Assembly (NCBI GenBank): GCA_009691845.1
Contig: SIAJ01000055.1
Coordinates: 1-37,186, forward strand
Reading direction: 5' to 3'
Source of the DNA: Gemmataceae bacterium
GTDB taxonomy: Bacteria > Planctomycetota > Planctomycetia > Gemmatales > Gemmataceae
Length of the DNA stretch: 37,186 bases
Shown: positions 15,852 through 23,927 of the stretch, piece by piece
How positions within the stretch are numbered: position 1 is the first letter of the stretch
How the letters are laid out: each line of letters starts with the position of its first letter
Position numbers and translations under genes: made by a program
Notes under the pieces: generated by a model
Database searches by the model: none
What the model saw: the letters and a program-made list of their open reading frames with translations, nothing else
Told to the model about the DNA's origin: nothing

Positions 15852-18119
15852 TCAGCGAATCTGCATGAATTCGTGGGAACTGAGTAGCACCTGGGCATAC
15901 CGCAACCAGCGTGTTCGTCTCTCGGAGGGATCGGCACTCAGGAAAGCAAGCCCGAGTTCTTGTTCTTCGGCCGCGGGCGGTCGTGCGTAAAGCAGGCGAT
16001 AAGCGCGATCGATCCGCCCGATGTCATCGCTGAATTCGTTTGCCAGGCGATCGGCAAACGCTTTCGCTCGTACGGCCATGAAGGGGCTATTGAGAAGGAA
16101 CAAGTATTGCTGAGGAACCGTGCTCACGGGACGGGCTTCGACTGTCGCCCGAGCTGATGGAAAATCGAACAGTCGAAGGAACGTATCCGAGGGAAGCCGA
16201 TCGCCATTGCGGCTCACGGCTGCATAGAGTGTTCGTCGCGGGCTGGAGAGGATATCACTTACGGGTGCCCCACCCCGTGTCCGTTCGAGTTCCCCTGTGA
16301 CAGTGAACAGGCTATCCCGCCAGGCTTCCACATCGAGCCTCCTGGCGTTCATTCGCCATACGTGCCGATTTTCTCCGTCGATCCGAAAGTTGGCTTCGTC
16401 AAATCGGCTGCTCATGCGATAGGTCGTCGACAACAGGATGGTGCGATGCAAGGACTTCAGTGACCAACCGGACGAGACCAGTTGACCGGATAGCCAGTCG
16501 AGCAACTCCGGATGGGTCGGCTTCTCGCCGAGCAAACCGAAGTTGCTGGGTGTGCGAACCAAAGGCTGGCCGAAATGATGCTGCCAGACGCGATTGACGA
16601 TTACGCGTGACGTTAACGGGTTCTTGGCCGAAGCGATGGCTTCAGCGAGTTGAAGTCGTCCGCTACCATCCGACCATGTTGGCCGGGTCTCCTTGGACAG
16701 GATCGTCAAGAAACGCCTGGGAACAATTGCGCCCGGCTTTCGAAGATCGCCGCGGATGGCGATGGGCATATCCGTGGCACCAGCGTCAGCGACACTATGA
16801 AATCTCGGCAGCGGCGGTGGAGCCTTTGCTTTGAGCTGTTTCAAATCTGCTTCGAGAACCTGCCTTGTTTGCCGATTGGCATCATCGATCCCTCTCGGCA
16901 AAAGCTTGAGTCGATCCTCGATCGCCTTCACGGCCCGTGCGTGGGATTCAAATTGCTTCGTCTGCGACTCGGGAGCAAGCGAAGCATGCATGTTCTTCGT
17001 GTTGTTGAACACGCCTGCAAGCGAATAGTAATCGGCCTGTGGGATCGGGTCGAACTTGTGATCGTGACAGCGAGCGCAAGACACAGTCAGCCCGAGGAAG
17101 GCACGAGTGACAGTGTCGACGCGATCATCCAGCGTTTCCGCTCTCGTCTTGGCGATACTCTCCGGGTCGCCACCGTCGTCGGTATAGGTTGGGCCGACGG
17201 CCAAAAACCCCGTGGCAATCGTCGACCCAGACGTGCCGAGTCGATCGCCAGCGATCTGTTGTTGGATGAAGGAATCATACGGCAGATCATCGTTGAACGC
17301 CTGAACGACCCAGTCGCGATATCGCCAAGCGTCTGGCAACGGGGCGGCGTCCAGAAAGCCGCCGTGCCCGTCGCTATAGCGCGCGACATCGAGCCAGTAT
17401 CGGCCCCAGCGTTCTCCGTAGTCAGGCGATGCCAGGAGTCGATCGATCAGTTGCTCGTATGCATTCGGCCAGGGATCTTGAACAAAGGCTTCAACCTCGT
17501 CCGGTGGTGCGGGCAACCCGACCAGGTCAAGATAGGCCCGTCGAATCAGTGTTCGCGCGTCCGCCTGAGGGGCTGGAGAAAGCTTTCGACTCTCCAGGCC
17601 ATTGAGAATGAATCGGTCAATCGAGTTCGTCGTCCAGAGCTGATTCTTCACGACTGGCGGAACGACGTTTGAAAGCGGCTGCCAAGCCCAGTGCGATTCC
17701 GCAAGGCTTGCTGGCTGTTGGCTTGCCGGTTTTGGTAGAGGCTTGGCGGGCCAAGGGGCACCCATTTCAATCCAGGTACTCAGTATGGCAACCTCCGCGG
17801 CCGGGATTCTTCCCGTTGGGGGCATTTCCAGTTCCTGAAACTTGACGGCCTTGATGAGCCGACTTTCGTTTGGTTTGCCAGGTACGAATGCAGCTCCGAG
17901 TTCGCCTCCCCGCAAGGCTGCCTCGCGGCTATCCAGGGTGAGACCTCCCTTGATCTTCTTGGCAGACGAGCTGTGACAGGAAAAGCAACGCTCGACGAGA
18001 ATAGGGCGGACTTTGCTCTCGAAGAATGCGACTTGTTCGGGAGTCGGATCGGCCGCAAATAAGTGGTCGGACCAACTCAGCAGCAGTGAGCACACAAGTG
18101 AGAACGCGATCCAGTTCAT
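15852..18119 (-). CDS. Planctomycete cytochrome c protein with DUF1549 and DUF1553 domains
   Basis: 755 residues. A signal peptide (1-23, ending LFAAD) leads into the PSCyt1 cytochrome domain, with CFSCH (C45, C48, H49) and the downstream Met loop LEMPPTG. DUF1549 follows (about 160-370: SIDRFILNGLESRKLSPAP, YGERWGRYWLDVARYSDGHG and a second heme motif CARCHDHKFDPIPQADYY). DUF1553 forms the C-terminal part (about 490-740: NPLTSRVIVNRVWQHHFGQP, THPELLDWLSGQL, and RRTLYAAVSRNGDRL near the end). These are exported, multi-domain redox proteins thought to help degrade complex substrates; no reaction is proven. No strong ribosome binding site is visible before the ATG. The DUF1501 gene is coupled directly behind it, and the two probably work together. 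Confidence 0.92.
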   Translation of the reverse strand: MNWIAFSLVCSLLLSWSDHLFAADPTPEQVAFFESKVRPILVERCFSCHSSSAKKIKGGLTLDSREAALRGGELGAAFVPGKPNESRLIKAVKFQELEMPPTGRIPAAEVAILSTWIEMGAPWPAKPLPKPASQQPASLAESHWAWQPLSNVVPPVVKNQLWTTNSIDRFILNGLESRKLSPAPQADARTLIRRAYLDLVGLPAPPDEVEAFVQDPWPNAYEQLIDRLLASPDYGERWGRYWLDVARYSDGHGGFLDAAPLPDAWRYRDWVVQAFNDDLPYDSFIQQQIAGDRLGTSGSTIATGFLAVGPTYTDDGGDPESIAKTRAETLDDRVDTVTRAFLGLTVSCARCHDHKFDPIPQADYYSLAGVFNNTKNMHASLAPESQTKQFESHARAVKAIEDRLKLLPRGIDDANRQTRQVLEADLKQLKAKAPPPLPRFHSVADAGATDMPIAIRGDLRKPGAIVPRRFLTILSKETRPTWSDGSGRLQLAEAIASAKNPLTSRVIVNRVWQHHFGQPLVRTPSNFGLLGEKPTHPELLDWLSGQLVSSGWSLKSLHRTILLSTTYRMSSRFDEANFRIDGENRHVWRMNARRLDVEAWRDSLFTVTGELERTRGGAPVSDILSSPRRTLYAAVSRNGDRLPSDTFLRLFDFPSARATVEARPVSTVPQQYLFLLNSPFMAVRAKAFADRLANEFSDDIGRIDRAYRLLYARPPAAEEQELGLAFLSADPSERRTRWLRYAQVLLSSHEFMQIR

Positions 18120-18355
18120 AAAGGGTCACCGAAATCGAACGGAGGGAGTTACTGTAATCAACCGGGCTGTTGGCCAGGACCGATGCTCGACCCGACTGCT
18201 TCGAGTTATGTTGGTGTGGTGGAGTGATTGTCTCGCTTTTAGCTGCGAAAAGCAAGGGACTACTTCGTCTTCGGATTCGCCGGCCTGGTCGGATCGTTAC
18301 CCCTTCCGATCTGATACTACACGTTTGAGGGTACAGCTCTCTTGTTTGCTGCTGG

Positions 18356-21300
18356 TTATTTTTCATCTCCGATCACGCTCACATCTTTGAGCCGGATGTT
18401 TCCTTTCACCGGCCTCATTTGCGTGAGATCGAGTGACTGGCGATGTGTCTGCACGTAGAGGCCGACGAGCTTCAACGGGTAGTCGAGGATGCCATCGGTA
18501 TTGCCCTGCCACTGGCCGATGCCGGCACCTGGTTCGATCTGCCTCGCGGGTGATTCTCTGGTCAGCGGAAAGGTGATGAAGCACCAGTCATCGAAGTCAA
18601 TGGCGGCTTGATTGGCCCAGTCGCCTCCATCTAAGTCTTTGGAGGAGCACCAGCGTTCGCCTTTGGCATCCTCGATCTCCCAGAAAATGCGTCCCCAACT
18701 GCTGTCGCCCTTGACCCATACGCCAACGGTGTGTGCCTTGCCGGGAATGGGCAGCGGTTGCTTCAAGCGCATTGCGGCGTATTCGCCGACGACGTGTGGC
18801 ACTTGGCCTTCGCGTTTAAGTTCCAGTTCGAAGCACTCGCCTTTCGCGGTGTCGTTTACTTGACGAATGTCAAACTTGCCTGGCCGCCGCAGCGGAGTTG
18901 CGATCGTTTTTTCATCGGGGACGAGTTGCCATTGAGCCAGGTCATCCATGCGGCTGATGACCTGCGTTCCGACGGGAGGCTGATGGCTTGGGAAGGCCCG
19001 CTTGCCTGCCGTGATCTTCGTCGCGGCGATCGGACTGATGATGTAGTTCACAGCACCTGTGGCGGTGATGGTGAGTCGCTTGCCATTCGTTTTCAGCGAG
19101 TGTTGTCGTCCGTAAAAGTCGACCTGCGCCACGGCGGTATCGGTGGGGAACTCCAATTCCATCTCACATTCCCCACGCGGCGTCCAAGTCGCGTAGATGC
19201 GATCGTTGCCGCGCGCGAACTCCAGTGCGCTCGCGCTCGATGAGCCGGAGGGCATCTGCCGAACGAGTTTCACGCTATCGAGCGTCTTCGTGAGCGTGGC
19301 GAGTGCGACATAGGCGGGCTTAGGGTAATGCAGGGGGCTGCGCTGACACAGTCCCGATGCTCCCCAGAGCGTGTCGTAGTAGCAGTTCCCTACATCTTCG
19401 ATCCCGGCGGGCGAGATGGTCGGGAAACGGAACGCGAGACCAGTGAGCACATCGCGTGTATACCACTCCGCGTGCCGCTGGGCGCCGAGGTCGCGTTCGG
19501 CGCGGCTGGTATACTCAAAGCAGCCAGCCAATTGAATGTCGTAGCCGAACTTCCGCGCGGTCTCGCCCATCAGCCAGATGCCGCCGCTGCTGAATGGGCC
19601 GAGTTTTTCCGGCGCGAAGGTCTGCCCGGTGGTCTCGTTGCCGAGGTAGTCGATCAACTCACGCGGAAAACCACGCCGCAGCATTACGGCGATCATGCCG
19701 AGCGACCCGCCGGAATTCCCCGCGATGATCTTGAGCTGAGGGAACTTGGCGCGAATAAATTTCGCGGCCTTCACTCCCAGTTCGTACAGTTCATCTTCGC
19801 GCGCGGCGAGCGCGGCATCCTTGGCCACATACTTCACCCCATAGATCTCCGGAGGATACACGCGCGGGTCGTAGCTCTCATGAAACAGATCAATGTATTG
19901 GCAGTGTGGGAAGCGCTTCACCATCGCGCCAATGGCCAGTTCGGCACGTTTCTCCGCTGCAGGCCAATCCTTGAGATCCACAAGGCGGAAGGGCCACTGG
20001 ATCTGATTAAGCGAGAACTTCCATGGCGCAAAATCCTGCTCGCTGGCTTTGGTCCAGCTCATCGTCGTGCGACGGAAACCTCCCTTGAATAGCATCGGTC
20101 CAGCAACTGCCGGATCCTGTGTCGTGTTGTGGACGCCACTGAACCACCATGTGCCAAAGGGCGATTCATAGCCAGCGGTGCGTGTGTTTTTACCCAGTAG
20201 CGCAAATCCTGCCTCGTGCTTGAACAGAGTCCGTCCACTGGCATCGGCGAGTGTCACGCTCAGTCCATACCAGCCGGCGTCCGGCATGGTAAGCGGTACG
20301 GTAATATCTGTTTCGCTGCCCACGGCTGGAAGCTCGACCGTCTTTGTTTTCTTCACGAGCACTTTGCCATCGATGCCGGTGATCTCCCAGCTCAATTCGT
20401 AGCGTCCCGCACGGTTCGCGCGAATGGCGAAGGTTGTCTCCGGCGTCTCATCGTTGTGGAAGATGTTGCCTGGCTGCGCTTGCTTGAGCCGCAACTCCGC
20501 GGGAGCGCGTTCCAAAGTCACACCGAAGACATGCACGGCGCTGGTCGAGGTCGGCAGCGGTACGCGACGACGATCATTTTGCACTGCCAACTCGCCGCAC
20601 TTGCCAAGAAACTCGAAGTCGAGATACGGCCCGATTTTCATCGGAGCATATGGGTCCTTCTGGTCGGCAAGGATGTCCAGTATGTCGCCTGCCTTCAAAT
20701 CAACCCGCACGAGAAAGAGCGGCGATTTGATCTTCTTCCCGTCGGCGGTGTATTCCACGCTGCCTACCTGCTCGATGCCCTCGCCAGGTTTCTCGTCGCC
20801 TCGCGGCAGAGTGAGCGTCGTGTCCGCGATCGCACCACCACGGCCCCAGATGCCGAAACGTGTCAGGCGTGTGGTCAGCACGGGATCTTTTTTGACATCA
20901 GGATCGACCGCGCACAGCACCCAGGCTCGATGATAAAACGCCTGCGGCACAGAGAAGTGCAGCGACTCCTTCATGCCATCCAGCGACGTGCGCGCGGTGT
21001 TCTCATTTTCCTCCAGCCCCCGTCTTCCCTGCATCACCTTCGTCATGCCGACATCCGCATTGCCCGCACCGTCGGCCACCACCATGGGCACTTTGTCGAC
21101 CTGCTGCACGCCAGGTTTCAGTGACACCGTACATTCCTTCATCACGCCAGGTCGTGCGATGCGCCGCACATCCAGCGGCAGGAACAGGCCCGCGTCCGCA
21201 CGCGTGAACATCCGCTCGCTGCGCACCGCGCCGTCCGCCTCCAGTTTGAAACTCACCTCAGTGAGCCGGCTTTCACTCGCCACCAGACCGCAGTATCGCC

Positions 21301-21772
21301 CATCCATCCACAACTCCACACCCGCAGCATCCGCACGTATTTCCAGTGGCACCCAGCACTGCGACGCAGCGGGCAGCGTCTCCCACACCTTCTCCAGGTC
21401 CGCCTGCTGAGCCTCCGTGTAGCGTTTGAGATACGGGCGGCTGTGGTATTGAAACCTCAAGCCCGCGCCGATGAACTCGATCCAGCCATCGGCCATCGGC
21501 AGCATTTCCGGCGTTTTCTTGCCATTCTTTTCCACGGTGCGTTTCAGCGTATCGGCCTTAACAGCGCCGAGCAGTGTCTGGACTTTTCCATCAGCGAACT
21601 TTAACATCAGTGCGATCTTGCCCGTCCCTCCGACACGAAACTCTGCCTCTACGGTATCGGCATCTTTCAAGGTGAGCGTCTGAGCTTGCAAACTCGCTGG
21701 CAGAAAGATCAGCGCGGCGAGCGCTGCCAGTGGCGTGAGCAGCAGGGTTGCGAGGGTGCTGAGGTGTTTCAT
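18356..21772 (-). CDS. Large secreted protein with probable glycoside-hydrolase-like barrel, unassigned family
   Basis: 1138 residues with a signal peptide (1-31, ending SLQAQ). The N-terminal 400 residues look beta-rich (carbohydrate-module-like: WVPLEIRADAAGVELWMDGR). An Ig-like segment (about 450-530) has TFAIRANRAGRYELSWEITG. The central part (about 540-850) reads as a TIM-barrel glycoside hydrolase: AMVKRFPHCQYIDLFHESYD with E632, LKIIAGNSGG, YLGNETTGQ with E713, and IQLAGCFEYTSRAERDLG with another Glu. E632 fits the acid/base position after strand 4; the nucleophile could be E713 or the Glu in CFEYT. The C-terminal 200 residues (WQLVPDEKTI, HTVGVWVKGDSSWGRIFWEI) resemble a carbohydrate-binding beta-sandwich. 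I cannot name the family. It is separated by 236 bp from the cytochrome/DUF1553 gene downstream, and AAGG lies 9 bp before the ATG. Confidence 0.75.
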   Translation of the reverse strand: MKHLSTLATLLLTPLAALAALIFLPASLQAQTLTLKDADTVEAEFRVGGTGKIALMLKFADGKVQTLLGAVKADTLKRTVEKNGKKTPEMLPMADGWIEFIGAGLRFQYHSRPYLKRYTEAQQADLEKVWETLPAASQCWVPLEIRADAAGVELWMDGRYCGLVASESRLTEVSFKLEADGAVRSERMFTRADAGLFLPLDVRRIARPGVMKECTVSLKPGVQQVDKVPMVVADGAGNADVGMTKVMQGRRGLEENENTARTSLDGMKESLHFSVPQAFYHRAWVLCAVDPDVKKDPVLTTRLTRFGIWGRGGAIADTTLTLPRGDEKPGEGIEQVGSVEYTADGKKIKSPLFLVRVDLKAGDILDILADQKDPYAPMKIGPYLDFEFLGKCGELAVQNDRRRVPLPTSTSAVHVFGVTLERAPAELRLKQAQPGNIFHNDETPETTFAIRANRAGRYELSWEITGIDGKVLVKKTKTVELPAVGSETDITVPLTMPDAGWYGLSVTLADASGRTLFKHEAGFALLGKNTRTAGYESPFGTWWFSGVHNTTQDPAVAGPMLFKGGFRRTTMSWTKASEQDFAPWKFSLNQIQWPFRLVDLKDWPAAEKRAELAIGAMVKRFPHCQYIDLFHESYDPRVYPPEIYGVKYVAKDAALAAREDELYELGVKAAKFIRAKFPQLKIIAGNSGGSLGMIAVMLRRGFPRELIDYLGNETTGQTFAPEKLGPFSSGGIWLMGETARKFGYDIQLAGCFEYTSRAERDLGAQRHAEWYTRDVLTGLAFRFPTISPAGIEDVGNCYYDTLWGASGLCQRSPLHYPKPAYVALATLTKTLDSVKLVRQMPSGSSSASALEFARGNDRIYATWTPRGECEMELEFPTDTAVAQVDFYGRQHSLKTNGKRLTITATGAVNYIISPIAATKITAGKRAFPSHQPPVGTQVISRMDDLAQWQLVPDEKTIATPLRRPGKFDIRQVNDTAKGECFELELKREGQVPHVVGEYAAMRLKQPLPIPGKAHTVGVWVKGDSSWGRIFWEIEDAKGERWCSSKDLDGGDWANQAAIDFDDWCFITFPLTRESPARQIEPGAGIGQWQGNTDGILDYPLKLVGLYVQTHRQSLDLTQMRPVKGNIRLKDVSVIGDEK

Positions 21773-22220
21773 GAAGTTGGGCCTTGTTCAGATTTGTTCT
21801 GTCCACGAGTATTTGTACAGTTAATCCGGGATTGCCCAGATGTCTTGAGCCTGGTACTGATCCAGACTCGTAACGCCGGAGTGCAGAAGAGCAAGAAGAC
21901 AAAATCAGGCGAGCGATCCTACAACTATTACCGCTGTACCGCTACATCGTCGCCGGGCATCCTCGCACCCGTGTGGCGGAAGCCGGCAGCCGCTCAATAT
22001 TGTTTCGTGGTCGCTAGAAGAAATAACGTCCGCGCTTGGTATGGAACGAACTCGGTAATAACGGGCCGTCACCTCCGCTGTTCCAGATCGAGGTGGGACA
22101 CGTGCGAATGAAGTTCTCCGACTTGTTTCATTCATCGTCCACAATTGACGTGAGACAAGACGGATACACTTCACGGCCACTACAAGACGCGACTCGGGAA
22201 CGACGCAACCCCCACGGGCT
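21773..22220. other. Gene-free gap of 448 bp
   Basis: No complete gene is visible. The left part should carry the promoter of the barrel-protein gene. The middle (21887-22010) has a decayed patch resembling a serine-recombinase zinc ribbon, listed separately. The right part shows nothing I can support. Confidence 0.5.
21887..22010 (+). pseudogene. Possible decayed serine-recombinase zinc-ribbon fragment
   Basis: The plus frame at 21887-21940 reads KSKKTKSGERSYNYYRCT, which has the pattern of the recombinase zinc beta-ribbon (basic stretch, then YxYYxC). A shift to another frame then gives GHPRTRVAEAGSRSILF, which resembles the next part of that domain. The fragment is about 40 codons, frameshifted, and has no catalytic domain. 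It could be the last trace of an integrated element, or a chance match. Confidence 0.35.
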
Positions 22221-23705
22221 TCACGACCAGAATTCGGGCCTTGCGGTCCCCTCTCCCGCAATAGGCACGGGCCGGTTGAGTCGATCTGGGACGGTCGTGT
22301 GCGGATCGATGCCGAGTAAGTGGAACGCGGTGGCCAACACGTCCTTCGGTGATACCGGGGTGTCGCGCACGTCGCCGGCGATCGAGTCTGACTGTCCGAC
22401 AACCTTGCCCCCGGCCATTCCGCCCCCGGCGAAGACCGTGGAGTAGACCCTCGACCAGTGGTCCCGACCACCGCCCGGGCTGGAGTTCAGCTTTGGCGTC
22501 CGACCGTGCTCGCTCAGGCACAACACCAATGTCTCGTCGAGCAGGCCCCGTGCCTCCAGGTCGAGGATCAGAGCGGAAAACGATTGGTCGAGCCCGGGCA
22601 AGAGAAACTGCTTGAGGCGGGGGTAGTGGTAGTGGTGCGTGTCCCACCCGTCCGCAAAGTGGCCGTAGGCGTCCCAGATGACGGTTACAAACTGGCTACC
22701 GGCCTCGACGAGCCGCCGAGCCGCGAGCAGTGACTGGCCGAACAGCGTCATGCCGAAACGTTCCCGGACAGGCAGCGGTTCCCGATCGACATCCAGCGCG
22801 TTGCCCAATCGAGGAGAGGTGAGAATGGAATAGGCCAGTTCCTGGAAATGGTCAAACCGCTGGACGGACTCCGCTTTGTCCAGTTCGTTGCGGGCACTGT
22901 CGAATTGCCCCAGCAGTGATCGGCGGAGGCCAACCCGTTCGGGAGTCAGATCAGCGGACGAGTCCGGACCGGCGAGTTCGAACTTGTCCGACCGTCGGAT
23001 ACCGGCATACGGGTCGTACAAGTCGGTCCGGCCAGCCTGGTTCGGAACCGGCTTCGTGCCCTTCTTCGAAAACTCCGTCCAGACGGGGTCGTAACGGCTG
23101 CCAAGGAACCCGGCGTATGGCCCGCCCAGCAGCTTGAAGTTCACTTTCGAATACAGCCGGAAGGGCAACGCAATGTTCCGCGGCACCGGCGGCAGGGCCG
23201 GAGCCCCTCGCCGCTGCTCGAGGTAGTCCACAACTGACCCCATGAACGGCCAGAGTGTCCTGTCGTTGGGGTCGGCCTCGACCGTCGCGCTCGCATTCGG
23301 GTTACCCGAGACGGCATAGTGGACGTGGTGGAACGGCCACGGGTGCGTCAGCGACCGCACCACCGTCAGCTTGTCCATCATCCCCGCGAGCCGTGGCAAG
23401 CCCTCGCCGAACCGAACTCCAGGTACGCAAGTCGGGATGGATTTCATCTGCCCCTGAATTTCGACCGGGGCATCGGGCTTGGGATCGAACGTCTCATGCT
23501 GCGGTGGAGCGCCGAACAAGTAGACGAGAATGCAGGCTTTGGCTCTGCCAAATTTGGCTGATTTGAGCGCGGAAGCCTGGGCGTCTCGGAGTCGTAGCAA
23601 GTCGCTGAGTCCGAGTCCGAACAGTCCCAGCCCGCCGACCTGGAGGAGATCGCGGCGGGAAAGGCCCTTATTGGACCGCTTATTCGAACCGAGTATCGGC
23701 AACAT
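22221..23705 (-). CDS. DUF1501 family protein
   Basis: 494 residues. The leader is SRRDLLQVGGLGLFGLGLSD (Arg17-Arg18). The opening motif is LFGAPPQHETFDPKPDAPVE, so Gly-Ala-Pro-Pro-Gln-His-Glu-Thr replaces the usual GGPSHLDT. The middle has GHFADGWDTHHYHYPRLKQF, and the later motif is LSEHGRTPKLN, with His instead of Phe, followed by GGGRDHWSRVY. These changes set this copy apart from the others here and link it with the partial gene at the left edge. It is divergent from the DUF1553 gene on the right, with about 220 bp between them, and no same-strand partner is near; the next gene downstream is 448 bp away. Exported, role unknown. Confidence 0.9.
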   Translation of the reverse strand: MLPILGSNKRSNKGLSRRDLLQVGGLGLFGLGLSDLLRLRDAQASALKSAKFGRAKACILVYLFGAPPQHETFDPKPDAPVEIQGQMKSIPTCVPGVRFGEGLPRLAGMMDKLTVVRSLTHPWPFHHVHYAVSGNPNASATVEADPNDRTLWPFMGSVVDYLEQRRGAPALPPVPRNIALPFRLYSKVNFKLLGGPYAGFLGSRYDPVWTEFSKKGTKPVPNQAGRTDLYDPYAGIRRSDKFELAGPDSSADLTPERVGLRRSLLGQFDSARNELDKAESVQRFDHFQELAYSILTSPRLGNALDVDREPLPVRERFGMTLFGQSLLAARRLVEAGSQFVTVIWDAYGHFADGWDTHHYHYPRLKQFLLPGLDQSFSALILDLEARGLLDETLVLCLSEHGRTPKLNSSPGGGRDHWSRVYSTVFAGGGMAGGKVVGQSDSIAGDVRDTPVSPKDVLATAFHLLGIDPHTTVPDRLNRPVPIAGEGTARPEFWS

Positions 23706-23927
23706 GAACTAGTCCTGCCGGCTTCGGGGAGACCGAGTGGCTTGGTTGAAAGATACCGCCTGACGACGCCAAACGCAAGCAAGGCCTTTGTAGGGCCGCC
23801 GGCCTGCAGCCTTCCTCACCCGCCGCTTAATCCACTGGCAGTCCCCGTCGAAAGAAACTACAATTCCAAAACCTGCCGTTCATTCCCTCCATGTTTTTTC
23901 CAATTCGCTCTTGAATGAGTGTGTTGC
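23706..23927. other. Divergent intergenic region
   Basis: Between two genes transcribed away from each other, so it should hold both promoters. I see no confident -35/-10 pair. A GC-rich patch near 23793-23812 could form a weak hairpin. Confidence 0.45.
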
